A stretch of DNA of 64,000 nt from Bacteroides sp. GTDB taxonomy: Bacteria > Bacteroidota > Bacteroidia > Bacteroidales > Muribaculaceae. The notes under the pieces were generated by a model. It saw nothing but the letters and a program-made list of their open reading frames with translations. It was not told the DNA's origin and made no database searches. This document shows positions 54,844 through 63,653 of the stretch, piece by piece. The DNA is taken from positions 35,786-99,785 of the forward strand of contig JAAVCC010000009.1 of assembly GCA_014802535.1 (NCBI GenBank), in the 5' to 3' direction. Both the position numbers and the translations under genes were made by a program. How positions within the stretch are numbered: the first letter of the stretch is position 1; every line of letters begins with the position of its first letter.

Positions 54844-57300
54844 ATGATTTTTCCTGACTCTTTTGAGAAAAAAATTGGTTTTGATGTTGTCAGACGTCGA
54901 CTTGCCGAACTTTGCGTTTCGCCCGGAGCCCGTTCGCTTGCCGACGAGATGGCGTTCATTTCTGATTTTGACACTATAAAAAATCGGCTTGACCAAGTTG
55001 CCGAAATGATGGAGGTTATCGCCCTCGCCGATGGTTTTGACATTAGAGAACTGGGCGACCCGATGCAGTCGCTTTCTCGACTCAAACTCAGCGGAACATT
55101 CCTTCCACCAAACGAAATTGTCGAACTTCGACGCATAATCGAAGCTTCGGTCGATACCGAGGCGTGGTTTCGCACTCATCGCAACGACGACGGACAGTCT
55201 CAGTTTGAGCGTCTTGACGAGATCGCTTCTCAATTGACCCCTCTGCCAATCACACTAAAAGAGATCGACCGCATAATCGACCGTCACGGCTCAGTCAAGG
55301 ACTCTGCATCGCCCCAACTCGCCGAAATACGCCGCGAAATGTCTTCAATTTCGGGTCGTGTAAACTCAATCATGCGACGCGTCATATCTCGCGCTGCATC
55401 TGAGGGTTATCTCGAAGCCGACACCACTCCGACCATGCGCGACGGACGCCTTGTTCTCCCCGTTCAGCCGATGCACAAACGACACATTCAGGGTATCGTT
55501 CACGACGAATCGGCTTCAGGAAAAACATTCTTTATCGAACCTGCCGAAATTGTCGAGGCAAACAACCGTGTCCGCGAACTCCAACTCGAAGAACGTCGCG
55601 AAATAACCCGCATTCTCATTGCACTTGCCGACACTCTCCGTCCCGACATACCGGCTCTCACCCTCGACCTGCAACTGCTTTTCAATCTTGATTTTATTCA
55701 TGCAAAAGCTCGCTATGCAATCGAAACCGGCGCTTCAATGCCCCATCTTTTGCCCTCGCCCCAAATCGAGTGGTATCATGCCTCTCATCCCGTTTTGATG
55801 GCATCGCTACGCCGTCAGGGCAAAGAAATTGTGCCCCTCGACATAACCCTCACCTCAAAAGACCGAATACTCGTCATTTCCGGACCCAATGCCGGTGGTA
55901 AATCGGTGTGTCTAAAGACTGTAGGCATCATCCAATACATGATTCAGTGCGGACTCCTTCCGCCCATCTACGAAAACTCCCACACCGGTATTTTCAAGAG
56001 CATTTTCATCGACATCGGCGACGACCAGTCAATCGAAGACGACCTCTCGACCTACAGCTCCCACCTCCGCAACATGAAACGCTTCCTCCAGTCGGGCGAC
56101 GACAAAACGCTCATTCTCATCGACGAGTTTGGCAGCGGAACCGAACCCCAAATCGGAGGCGCACTCGCCCAGGCTATCCTTGGCGAATTCAACAATAAAA
56201 AAATGTGGGGAGTCATCACCACCCACTTCCAAAACCTCAAGACGTTTGCCGAAGACACCCCCGGACTCATCAATGGCTCAATGCTTTATGACCGCCACCT
56301 GATGCAGCCCATGTTCAAACTCTCGATCGGTAACCCCGGCAGCTCGTTTGCAATCGAAATTGCCCGCAAAACCGGTCTGCCCAAATCGATTATCGACGAA
56401 GCCGAAAAAATCGTCGGCTCTGACTATATCAACCTCGACAAATACCTGCTCGACATCACCCGCGACAAACGATATTGGGAAAACAAACGTTCCGAAATCA
56501 AAATCAAAGAAAAACGACTTGACGAGGTCATACAACGCTATCAGTCTGATGCCGAAAGCCTTAGCGACCAGCGTCGACAAATCATCGCCGATGCAAAACA
56601 AGAAGCTCGTTCGATTCTTGAGCGCAGCAATGCCTCGATTGAACGCACAATCCACGACATCAAAAAGGCGCAGGCTCAGAAAGAAGCCACAATGGAAGCC
56701 CGCCGACGCCTTCAGGAAGAAAAAAACAACCTCACCGACTCGGTCGATGAACATCCACTCCTGCGCAAAGCCAACAAGCAGCGACGACAAAAAAACAAGC
56801 AGCCCCAGCCACTCTCAACTCCTGCTCAAACCAAAGAATTACAAGTAGGCGATGTTGTCAAACTCGACGGCGAAGGCACCCCCGGACGCATCCTCAAAAT
56901 CGAAGGCAAAAAAGCCGAAGTCGCCTTTGGTGTTCTCAAAACAACCGTCCAACTCGACCGACTCAAACCAACCACAGCTCAAATCAAAACCGGAGCTGAG
57001 AAATCGACCTATATCAGCACCTCGACAACCGACTCATCGCGTCAGCGTCAGCTCAACTTCAAGCCCGAAATCGATGTCCGCGGTATGCGAGCCGACGAAG
57101 CGATTCAAGCCGTGACCTACTTCCTTGACGATGCCATCCAGTTCGGAACATCGCGCGTCCGCATCCTCCACGGCACCGGCACTGGAGCCCTCCGTCAAGC
57201 CCTCCGCGCCTACCTTGACACCCATCCCGGCGTCACCCGCTATGCCGACGAAGACGTCCGCTTCGGCGGTGCCGGCATCACCGTCGTCAACCTCGCCTAA
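54844..57300 (+). CDS. mutS2: Endonuclease MutS2
   Basis: An 818-residue MutS-family ATPase without the mismatch-recognition domain. Walker A is G-P-N-A-G-G-K-S near residue 348 and Walker B L-I-L-I-D-E-F-G-S-G-T near 422. A long charged coiled coil follows (about 525-635), then a KOW-like segment (V-G-D-V-V-K-L-D) and the C-terminal Smr domain with D-V-R-G-M-R and H-G-T-G-T-G-A-L-R, the nicking/RNase module. Roles known for the family are suppression of recombination and rescue of collided ribosomes. Its stop codon lies one base before the inverted repeat that opens the structured region downstream. Confidence 0.95.
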   Translation: MIFPDSFEKKIGFDVVRRRLAELCVSPGARSLADEMAFISDFDTIKNRLDQVAEMMEVIALADGFDIRELGDPMQSLSRLKLSGTFLPPNEIVELRRIIEASVDTEAWFRTHRNDDGQSQFERLDEIASQLTPLPITLKEIDRIIDRHGSVKDSASPQLAEIRREMSSISGRVNSIMRRVISRAASEGYLEADTTPTMRDGRLVLPVQPMHKRHIQGIVHDESASGKTFFIEPAEIVEANNRVRELQLEERREITRILIALADTLRPDIPALTLDLQLLFNLDFIHAKARYAIETGASMPHLLPSPQIEWYHASHPVLMASLRRQGKEIVPLDITLTSKDRILVISGPNAGGKSVCLKTVGIIQYMIQCGLLPPIYENSHTGIFKSIFIDIGDDQSIEDDLSTYSSHLRNMKRFLQSGDDKTLILIDEFGSGTEPQIGGALAQAILGEFNNKKMWGVITTHFQNLKTFAEDTPGLINGSMLYDRHLMQPMFKLSIGNPGSSFAIEIARKTGLPKSIIDEAEKIVGSDYINLDKYLLDITRDKRYWENKRSEIKIKEKRLDEVIQRYQSDAESLSDQRRQIIADAKQEARSILERSNASIERTIHDIKKAQAQKEATMEARRRLQEEKNNLTDSVDEHPLLRKANKQRRQKNKQPQPLSTPAQTKELQVGDVVKLDGEGTPGRILKIEGKKAEVAFGVLKTTVQLDRLKPTTAQIKTGAEKSTYISTSTTDSSRQRQLNFKPEIDVRGMRADEAIQAVTYFLDDAIQFGTSRVRILHGTGTGALRQALRAYLDTHPGVTRYADEDVRFGGAGITVVNLA

Positions 57301-57339
57301 AATAATGCTTAATTATTAATGCATAATGCACAATTAAAG

Positions 57340-57520
57340 GTGTAAGGTACGCACGGCTCGTGCGCCCACGATAAATTTTGACATGGAATGTGTAGGGATG
57401 CTCCCTGGAGCATCCGCCTGATTTAGACAGGAATGTGTAGGGTACGCACGGCTCGTGCGTCCACAATAAATTTTGACAGGAGAACAGTAGAACATGTAGG
57501 AACATCCCTCCGGGATGTTG
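57340..57520 (+). repeat. Array of TGTAGG-led hairpin repeats (four units)
   Basis: Units start with TGTAGG or close to it and continue into a palindrome: ACGCACG/CGTGCG (57340-57367 and 57436-57462), GGATGCTC/GAGCATCC (57390-57415) and AACATCC/GGGATGTT (57496-57520). Spacers contain ATAAATTTTGACA (57370-57382, 57466-57478). The unit at 57436-57462 is an exact 27-base inverted copy of 58516-58542 on the far side of fur. Confidence 0.8.
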
Positions 57521-57790
57521 AGAGTCGGCATTGCCGACGATGTCTTGTTAACCCGGCACGACTGAGCGTAGCGAACGAGTGCCGGGATGGTATGGGACCC
57601 CTCATCCATGAGAGTCGGGGTTTATCCCCGACGATGTATTAATACATCGTTATGCTTCGCACAACTCTAACGTCTTTGCTTCTCATTATCCGACAGCTCA
57701 CTCGGCGCACGCACCTCAATCGCAATCGGTTAACCATACATCGTCGGTTTCACAGACTCTTGGTTGGTCAAAGACCAACAACTTCATTTA

Positions 57791-57825
57791 ACCCCACCAT
57801 CGCTCCGCAGAAGCGTTGGTGGGGT
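57791..57825. terminator. Strong hairpin between mutS2 and fur
   Basis: Nine-base arms ACCCCACCA and TGGTGGGGT, extended by CGCT/AGCG with one T-T mismatch, give 13 base pairs and a 7-base loop. No T-run follows on either strand, so it may be a structural element or a factor-dependent terminator. Confidence 0.45.
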
Positions 57826-57900
57826 ATATTATATCATCTCCATTATTCTTCTTCGAAGATGAAGAACATCACCAAATTAATATATTGACTTAATTAAGCA

Positions 57901-58329
57901 TTATGAAATGCCTTCGCTGCACTTGGGGCAGATGCCTTTGAACATGAAGTTGGTTGATTTGACTTGGTAGCCGGCGGGGAGAGGGATAGCAGGGATGGTG
58001 ACGTCGTCGAGACAATAGACCGTGCCACATCGTTCGCAGTAGAAGTGGGGATGCTGGTCTGACGCATCGTGGTGTCCCTCGCTATGGCAAAGTTCATATT
58101 TCAATGAGCGGCTGCCGTCTTCAATAACATGGGTCACTTCTTTTTCTGACAACAGCTCAAGTACACGGAAAATGCTCGCTTTATCCATTGTATAGCCCAA
58201 CAGTTCTTCCAAGTCGCCAAGGCTGATGGGATGGGTAGCCCGCAGCAATTCTCTGACGACCAATACGCGGTTGGGCGTTGGCTTTATTGACCTGCTGATT
58301 AGAAAATTTTCTTCGACGGAATAACTCAT
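57901..58329 (-). CDS. Fur-family metal-dependent repressor
   Basis: A 142-residue winged-helix regulator. The N-terminal DNA-binding region is residues 1-80; R-N-F/L-type recognition helix spacing is normal. The metal and dimer domain has H-S-E-G-H-H-D near residue 82, H-P-H-F-Y-C-E-R-C-G near 95 and a closing C-P-K-C, giving the two C-x-x-C structural zinc pairs. Whether it senses iron, zinc or peroxide (Fur, Zur or PerR type) is not clear; the paired CxxC fits Fur, Zur and PerR. The stop codon lies in the terminal inverted repeat of the adjacent element. Confidence 0.88.
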   Translation of the reverse strand: MSYSVEENFLISRSIKPTPNRVLVVRELLRATHPISLGDLEELLGYTMDKASIFRVLELLSEKEVTHVIEDGSRSLKYELCHSEGHHDASDQHPHFYCERCGTVYCLDDVTIPAIPLPAGYQVKSTNFMFKGICPKCSEGIS

Positions 58330-58344
58330 ACTGCATCTTTTTTA

Positions 58345-58352
58345 CAAAGATA
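58345..58352 (-). promoter_or_regulatory. -7 box of the fur-family gene
   Basis: The minus strand reads TATCTTTG, 15 bases before the ATG. The place expected for the -33 box falls in the AT-rich border of the repeat array and has no TTG. Confidence 0.45.
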
Positions 58353-58360
58353 CTAAATTT

Positions 58361-58650
58361 AATTAATAATGCATAATGTACAATGCAGAATGAATTATGC
58401 AGAAGGCAATCGGCGGGCACACGAGCCGTGCGTACCCTACACATCCCTGTCAAAATCAGGCGGATGAACGAGCGTTCATCCCTACACGTTCTCCTGTTCT
58501 CCTGTCAATTTCATCGGACGCACGAGCCGTGCGTACCCTACAATATTCTGTCAAACAAGCGGATGAACGAGCGTTCATCCCTACACGTTCTCCTGTTCTC
58601 CTGTCTAAAAATTATGAATTATGCATTATACATTGAGCATTATGCATTGA
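58361..58650. repeat. Second hairpin-repeat array with AT-rich inverted borders
   Basis: Four hairpin units in reverse orientation (58414-58441, 58462-58486, 58516-58542, 58561-58585) alternate between a GCACGAGCCGTGC core and a GGATGAACGAGCGTTCATCC core. Units 2 and 4, with the 20 bases after them, repeat at an offset of 99 bases, so the array is a tandem duplication. The borders (about 58361-58400 and 58612-58650) share ATGCATAATG-type motifs in opposite orientation. The right border includes the stop codon of the permease gene. No gene lies here. Confidence 0.75.
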
Positions 58651-59896
58651 CCGAAAAGCCGAGCTCGTCGATGGTTGCCTTGATCTCTTTCATGTCGGGA
58701 TTACCCTGAATTTTGGTTTCGCCTGAAGCGAGATCGACCGTAACCGATTCAACACCGGCGAGTTTTGAGAGATTTTTTTCTACCATAGCCTTGCAGTGAC
58801 CACAGGTCATGCCTTTAACGATAATTGTTGTAGTTTGATTATTTTCCATTTCGTTTGTAATATTATGTTCGTGATTTTCAGATTTATTTGATGTGTAACG
58901 TTTGATTAATGCGTTGATGAGCAATAGGATGAGCACTACCGAGCATGCGCCCGAGAACCAATCGATATCGAGATGATGACAGCAGCTCGCCGAGGCAACC
59001 AACGGCATTGTGAACCATTCGCGGGGCATCAGATAGTCAATACACAACCCTATCGCAATTGCTCCTACAATGATTGTACCGAGATAGATTGCCGCAGTTT
59101 TTTTGCCAAGTGATTTGCTCACAATGATTATTGATGCAAAGTTTGCGGCAGGTCCAGCCATAAGCAATACGAATGCCGCACCGGGGCTCAATCCTTTGAG
59201 CATCAACGACAGAGCGATAGGAATTGAACCGGTCGAACAAACATACATCGGCACGGCGACAATCACCACCGCAATCATTGACAAGAATGGATAATCGGCA
59301 AAGAATGTGAAGAAGCCATCGGGAACAAAAACGGTGATCGCAGCGGCAATCACAAGCCCGATAATCAACCACTTGCCGATATTCTGAATCATATCAACAA
59401 AGCCATATCGCAGTGCATCGATAATCTTTTTGCCAAAGCTGTCAGATGCCGGTGCATCAATCGTATCGACCTCCTTTTCACACTCGTCACCGCATGCCTT
59501 ATCTTCTTTATTAACCAACATTCCGCCAACAAAAGCCGTAACCAATGCGGCAACCGGACGAATAACGGCAAATGCCGGACCCAAAAGCGAATAAGTAGCT
59601 GCTATTGAATCAATTCCTGTCTGGGGAGTCGCAATCAAAAACGAAGTTGATGCACCACGCGATGCCCCGTTACGTCGCAACGACACAGCAGTCGGCAATA
59701 CACCGCACGAGCACAACGGCAACGGCACGCCGATCAATGCAGCTTTAACAACCGACCATGCGCCCGGTCGCGATAAGTGATTGCGATAAAACCCGCCGGG
59801 AACAAACGCATAAAGCACTCCGGCAATAAAAAAGCCCAACAGCAAATAAGGAGCCATTTCGGCTACCATATTAATCAATGAATATACAAATTCCAT
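58640..59896 (-). CDS. Permease (DUF318/ArsP-like) fused to a C-terminal HMA metal-binding domain
   Basis: A 418-residue fusion. The first 330 residues have eight or more hydrophobic segments and the C-S-C-G-V-L-P and C-S-T-G-S-I-P motifs of the DUF318 permease family, which includes the organoarsenical exporter ArsP. A C-C-H-H cluster occurs near residue 300. The last 68 residues are a heavy-metal-associated domain with G-M-T-C-G-H-C and ferredoxin-like pattern, as in copper chaperones. The substrate is probably a soft metal or metalloid. A Fur-family gene lies downstream in the same direction beyond the repeat array. Confidence 0.82.
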   Translation of the reverse strand: MEFVYSLINMVAEMAPYLLLGFFIAGVLYAFVPGGFYRNHLSRPGAWSVVKAALIGVPLPLCSCGVLPTAVSLRRNGASRGASTSFLIATPQTGIDSIAATYSLLGPAFAVIRPVAALVTAFVGGMLVNKEDKACGDECEKEVDTIDAPASDSFGKKIIDALRYGFVDMIQNIGKWLIIGLVIAAAITVFVPDGFFTFFADYPFLSMIAVVIVAVPMYVCSTGSIPIALSLMLKGLSPGAAFVLLMAGPAANFASIIIVSKSLGKKTAAIYLGTIIVGAIAIGLCIDYLMPREWFTMPLVASASCCHHLDIDWFSGACSVVLILLLINALIKRYTSNKSENHEHNITNEMENNQTTTIIVKGMTCGHCKAMVEKNLSKLAGVESVTVDLASGETKIQGNPDMKEIKATIDELGFSVNA

Positions 59897-59927
59897 TATA
59901 TTACATTTTTATTCTACTTACTTCAAT

Positions 59928-59937
59928 TTGCATGCAA
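59928..59937. promoter_or_regulatory. Perfect palindrome in the divergent permease/prfC gap
   Basis: TTGCATGCAA lies 32 bases upstream of the permease ATG within about 200 bases shared by two divergent genes. It could be half of a regulator site; no repeat copy was found to confirm it. Confidence 0.25.
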
Positions 59938-60046
59938 TTCATCAAAATTCGCCGGCAAATCATTTTTTACGCTACAAAATTAATCATAATAATATGCAAC
60001 CCGGTTGCAAAGATTCAAAAATTACGTATAATTGAGATTTTTTTAG

Positions 60047-60054
60047 TAACTTTG
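60047..60054 (+). promoter_or_regulatory. -7 box for prfC
   Basis: TAACTTTG matches the -7 consensus. No TTG at the proper -33 distance is seen. The transcript should begin near 60060, which rules out an ATG start upstream for prfC. Confidence 0.5.
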
Positions 60055-60093
60055 TGCCCTAAAATACACTGTAAACATCATAAAAATTTAGCT

Positions 60094-61674
60094 TTGGCTA
60101 CTTTAAACGACGAAATAAAACGCAGGCGCACATTCGCCATCATCTCTCACCCTGACGCCGGTAAAACAACCCTGACCGAAAAGCTCTTGCTCTTTGGTGG
60201 TGCTATCCATATTGCCGGTGCGGTCAAATCAAACAAAATCAAGAAAACCGCCACATCTGACTGGATGGAAATTGAAAAACAACGTGGTATCTCTGTGGCT
60301 ACCTCGGTTATGGGTTTCAATTATGGCGACTATAAAATAAATATCCTCGACACGCCCGGTCACCAGGACTTTGCCGAGGACACCTACCGTACACTCACCG
60401 CCGTTGACTCGGTTATCATCGTGGTCGATGTCGCAAAAGGTGTTGAGCAACAGACTCGTAAACTGATGGAAGTTTGCCGCATGCGCAATACGCCCGTCAT
60501 CATTTTTGTAAACAAACTCGACCGTGAGGGTCGTGACCCGTTTGACATTCTTGACGAACTCGAATCAGAGCTCAAAATCAGCGTTCGACCGCTCAGTTGG
60601 CCAATCAACATCGGTGCCAAATTCAAGGGGGTCTATAACATCTTTGAAAACTCGCTCGACCTCTTCACCCCCAACAAACAAACCGTTTCAGAACGCGTTG
60701 AAATCACCGACATCAACGACCCGCGCATCGACGAGGCTGTCGGCGAGGTTGATGCAAAAAAACTGCGTGACGACATTGAACTCATCGACGGCGTCTATCC
60801 GGCTTTCAACGAAGAAGACTATCTGAGCGGAAAGGTAGCCCCTGTATTTTTCGGATCGGCACTCAACACGTTTGGTGTCAAGGAATTGCTCGACTGCTTT
60901 GTGAAAATTGCGCCATCGCCCGGCGAAACCAAAGCCGAAGAACGAACAATCAAACCCGAAGAAGAAAAGTTCAGCGGATTCATCTTTAAGATCCATGCCA
61001 ACATGGACCCCAACCACCGCAGCTGTATAGCCTTTGTCAAGGTATGTTCGGGTAAATTTGAACGTAACGCCAACTACAAGCACGTCCGTTCAAACAAGAT
61101 GATGAGATTTGCCGCTCCGACCGCCTTTATGGCTCAGAAAAAAAGCATTGTCGATGAAGCATATCCCGGCGATATCGTCGGACTTCCCGATACCGGCAAT
61201 TTCAAAATCGGCGACACTTTGACCGAAGGCGAAGATCTTCATTTCAAAGGACTTCCGAGTTTCTCGCCCGAGATGTTCAAATATATCGAAAACACCGACC
61301 CCATGAAATCAAAACAGCTCGAAAAAGGCATTCAACAGCTCATGGACGAAGGTGTGGCTCAGCTGTTTATCAACCAATTTAACGGTCGAAAAATTATCGG
61401 TACGGTCGGACAACTCCAGTTTGAAGTTATTCAATACCGACTTCTCCACGAGTATGGCGCACAATGCCGATGGGAGCCGATTTCGCTTTACAAAGCCTGT
61501 TGGATTGAGAGCGACGATGCCGAGGCTCTCGACTCGTTCAAACGCCGCAAACACCAATTTATGGCAGTCGATAAAGAAGGTCGCGACGTATTTCTTGCCG
61601 ACTCAAACTACGTTCTACAGATGGCACAGAGCGACTTTCCCAAAATAAAATTCCATTTTTCTTCTGAATTCTGA
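60094..61674 (+). CDS. prfC: Peptide chain release factor 3
   Basis: A translational GTPase of 526 residues that recycles RF1/RF2 after termination. G1 is H-P-D-A-G-K-T-T, G2/G3 are R-G-I-S-V-A-T-S and D-T-P-G-H-Q-D-F, and G4 is N-K-L-D. The frame is open upstream to an ATG at 59878, but that extension is unlike RF3 and crosses the promoter. The TTG at 60094 gives an N-terminus [14 protein letters not shown], of the usual length, and is preferred. Confidence 0.93.
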   Translation: MATLNDEIKRRRTFAIISHPDAGKTTLTEKLLLFGGAIHIAGAVKSNKIKKTATSDWMEIEKQRGISVATSVMGFNYGDYKINILDTPGHQDFAEDTYRTLTAVDSVIIVVDVAKGVEQQTRKLMEVCRMRNTPVIIFVNKLDREGRDPFDILDELESELKISVRPLSWPINIGAKFKGVYNIFENSLDLFTPNKQTVSERVEITDINDPRIDEAVGEVDAKKLRDDIELIDGVYPAFNEEDYLSGKVAPVFFGSALNTFGVKELLDCFVKIAPSPGETKAEERTIKPEEEKFSGFIFKIHANMDPNHRSCIAFVKVCSGKFERNANYKHVRSNKMMRFAAPTAFMAQKKSIVDEAYPGDIVGLPDTGNFKIGDTLTEGEDLHFKGLPSFSPEMFKYIENTDPMKSKQLEKGIQQLMDEGVAQLFINQFNGRKIIGTVGQLQFEVIQYRLLHEYGAQCRWEPISLYKACWIESDDAEALDSFKRRKHQFMAVDKEGRDVFLADSNYVLQMAQSDFPKIKFHFSSEF

Positions 61675-61685
61675 CCCCAAACATC

Positions 61686-62894
61686 ATGAACTTTGATTTT
61701 GACTTTGATACCCTTACATTAGATTTAGGCTTGGACTTCGTCTTTTCAGAGACAATTCTGATTTTACTCGCAATCAGTTTCGTTTGCCTTTTTTTACTGA
61801 TAACAGTATATCGTCATTTTATAACAACCGTCTATCGCAAGTCACTGAACGACACCCTCAATCAGCATGATCCGATCGACGAGGAACTACCCGGTGTTTC
61901 GGTCGTTGTCTATGCCACACCCGATTGTCACGGACTTGCCGAAACGCTCAACGCCATTCTTGAGCAGGAATATCCCGCCGAATTTGACGTCACTGTTGTT
62001 AATGACGGTCAATCAGACGATGTCAAAGACATTGTAAACCTGATACACAATGCTCATAAAAACCTGTTCATAACCTTTGTACCCGACGATGCCCACAGCC
62101 TGAGCCGTCGCAAACTCGCAATGACCCTCGGTGTCAAAGGTGCCCGCCACGACTGTGTTGTATTCACAAATGCCGGCGTACAAATCGAATCGAAACGATG
62201 GCTCGAACTGATGGTTCGACCATACGCCGCCGGCAAAGAAGTTGTCATCGGTTATTGTGCCCTCGATCCCTACACCCGACTCTCGTCTATGCAGGCGTTT
62301 GACCGCGTTGCCACATCGTCGGCATATCTTGGCTCGGCAATCAACGGGTCGCCCTACCGCGCCAACAATAACAACCTCGTTATCAGCAAGAAAACATTTC
62401 TCGCCAACAACGGCTTCTCACGTTCGCTCAATTTGCACGGAGGTGATGACGACATTTTCATTTCAGAAATCTGTAACAAGCACAACACCGCCGTTGTTTT
62501 AGCGTCAGAAGCCATCCTGTATTTCAGCCCCAACAACCCCGGCAAATATCATCGCAACGATAAAAAAAGCCATATCTTCACAGGTCGTCGCATTTTCAAA
62601 TCAGGCAACATGATGATGAGTTTCGGCTCATGGTTACGCTTTATCGGAATTATCACCGGAATTGCAGCCGCCATACTCGGTTTGCCCTCGATAATCCCTG
62701 CCCTCTGGGTTGCCGCAACATTTATTTTCACAGCAGTGGTCATGTCAATTGCATGGAGTAAATCGGCAATGGCTATCGGCGAACAACTGAGTTCGTTCGG
62801 TGTTACATTCAATGCCATTTTCCGCCCGCTCTACAATTTCTACTACAGCATCATCAGCTTTGCCACAAGCCGCCAGAACTACACCTGGAACTAA
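61686..62894 (+). CDS. Membrane glycosyltransferase, family 2
   Basis: A 402-residue protein: one hydrophobic helix near residues 20-45, a GT2 catalytic domain (about 70-300) and two or three C-terminal helices. The start of the fold (V-S-V-V-V-Y-A-T-P-D) and a G-G-D-D-D-I-F-I motif near residue 258 are typical. At the place where relatives have D-A-D the sequence reads T-N-A-G, so the usual metal-binding pair seems altered. Donor and acceptor are unknown. It starts 11 bases after prfC and overlaps the convergent gene by four bases. Confidence 0.75.
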   Translation: MNFDFDFDTLTLDLGLDFVFSETILILLAISFVCLFLLITVYRHFITTVYRKSLNDTLNQHDPIDEELPGVSVVVYATPDCHGLAETLNAILEQEYPAEFDVTVVNDGQSDDVKDIVNLIHNAHKNLFITFVPDDAHSLSRRKLAMTLGVKGARHDCVVFTNAGVQIESKRWLELMVRPYAAGKEVVIGYCALDPYTRLSSMQAFDRVATSSAYLGSAINGSPYRANNNNLVISKKTFLANNGFSRSLNLHGGDDDIFISEICNKHNTAVVLASEAILYFSPNNPGKYHRNDKKSHIFTGRRIFKSGNMMMSFGSWLRFIGIITGIAAAILGLPSIIPALWVAATFIFTAVVMSIAWSKSAMAIGEQLSSFGVTFNAIFRPLYNFYYSIISFATSRQNYTWN

Positions 62895-63475
62895 GCTGCC
62901 GACGCCTCTTTTCGGGCACGCAATGCTATCGCATTCAAACGCGGAAGTGCCATTTTGAACAGTCCGCGAAATGCGTTGAGATGTGTAATCTCCTTGATTT
63001 TGTTGTGATCAAGAACCCAATCACGGAAGTGGCAAATCAGCTCAAAAAAGTTGAATTCAGGCATAACTTCAGGGCGATATTTTTCACCGCCTTTACTACA
63101 CAAAAACGACATAAAACCGTCAAACATAAACAACTCGGGGTATTTTTCATATTCCTCGCGTTGTTTTTTTTCATCCTCAGTTTCAGATTTCTCTACATCA
63201 GCCTGTCCTGAGTGTTCATCACCCGATTTCTGTTCATTCAAAAGCCTTTCCTGCTTTAATTTTTCGCGACGTTCACGAGCTTTTTCACGAGCAACGGCGA
63301 TACGCTCCAAATCGCGTTGAACAAGATTAAGAATTTCCTGTATTTCGGCATTTTCATGCTCTCCTACACCATTTTTAACATACTGATAGACAGCCCAAAC
63401 CGCCTCGGGTTGAATTGATTTGTCGAGCTGTTCAATTTTTTCATTCCAATTTTTACGGATTGTGATTGATTTCAT
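62891..63475 (-). CDS. Charged hypothetical protein
   Basis: A 194-residue protein not recognised with certainty. The start is set at the ATG 63473-63475, because the promoter box at 63518-63525 overlaps the earlier in-frame ATG. Residues about 50-110 are a long Lys/Glu/Arg-rich helix, probably a coiled coil. The C-terminal 80 residues look globular (F-M-F-D-G-F-M-S-F-L-C-S). It resembles in layout small DUF6291-type proteins found with replication modules, but the match is weak. No signal peptide or membrane segment. Confidence 0.6.
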   Translation of the reverse strand: MKSITIRKNWNEKIEQLDKSIQPEAVWAVYQYVKNGVGEHENAEIQEILNLVQRDLERIAVAREKARERREKLKQERLLNEQKSGDEHSGQADVEKSETEDEKKQREEYEKYPELFMFDGFMSFLCSKGGEKYRPEVMPEFNFFELICHFRDWVLDHNKIKEITHLNAFRGLFKMALPRLNAIALRARKEASAA

Positions 63476-63517
63476 AAAATTAAATGATAAGATAAAGTTT
63501 GTGATATTTTTCGTTTG

Positions 63518-63549
63518 CAAATATACAACTCAAATTGGTGCTTTGTCAA
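63518..63549 (-). promoter_or_regulatory. Bacteroidetes promoter for the charged hypothetical gene
   Basis: On the minus strand TTG (63547-63549) and TATATTTG (63518-63525) are 21 bases apart. This placement fixes the translation start at 63475. Confidence 0.6.
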
Positions 63550-63597
63550 GTTTTACCATGTTAAATAAACTAAATTTAATTAGAGACGTTGATTTTC

Positions 63598-63628
63598 TTT
63601 GCCCTCTCAATAAATTTGAGTAATTTTG
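63598..63628 (+). promoter_or_regulatory. Bacteroidetes promoter for typA
   Basis: TTTG at 63598-63601 and TAATTTTG at 63621-63628 are 19 bases apart, 25 bases before the ATG. Confidence 0.65.
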
Positions 63629-63653
63629 CATCTTGAAATAATTTCAAGCATTT

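Larger units (their letters stand above)
57302..57904. repeat. 603-base non-coding element with 14-base terminal inverted repeats and hairpin repeats
   Basis: The gap between the convergent mutS2 and fur stops is bounded by perfect inverted 14-mers, ATAATGCTTAATTA at 57302-57315 and its complement at 57891-57904. Inside is a chain of short palindromes with different arm sequences (57340-57367, 57390-57415, 57436-57462, 57496-57520, 57523-57538, 57552-57586, 57613-57632, 57633-57649). Three of the first four follow TGTAGG(G) and TTTTGACA-like spacers. The second half (57651-57890) has two more hairpins and no credible gene. Open frames here read through repeats and are not genes. Confidence 0.7.

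Noticed and set aside
57334..57888. Open frames of 60-90 codons on both strands between mutS2 and fur, and similar ones at 58383-58709.
   Set aside because: They read through palindromic repeats, give Arg/His/Pro-rich low-complexity peptides and have no family likeness.
57340..58606. CRISPR array.
   Set aside because: Spacing is irregular, the units are palindromes with differing arms, spacers are themselves repeated, and no cas gene is present.
59878..60093. N-terminal extension of prfC with hydrophobic residues, as if it had a signal sequence.
   Set aside because: It overlaps the divergent permease start and crosses the TAACTTTG box; RF3 is cytoplasmic and starts at the TTG at 60094.
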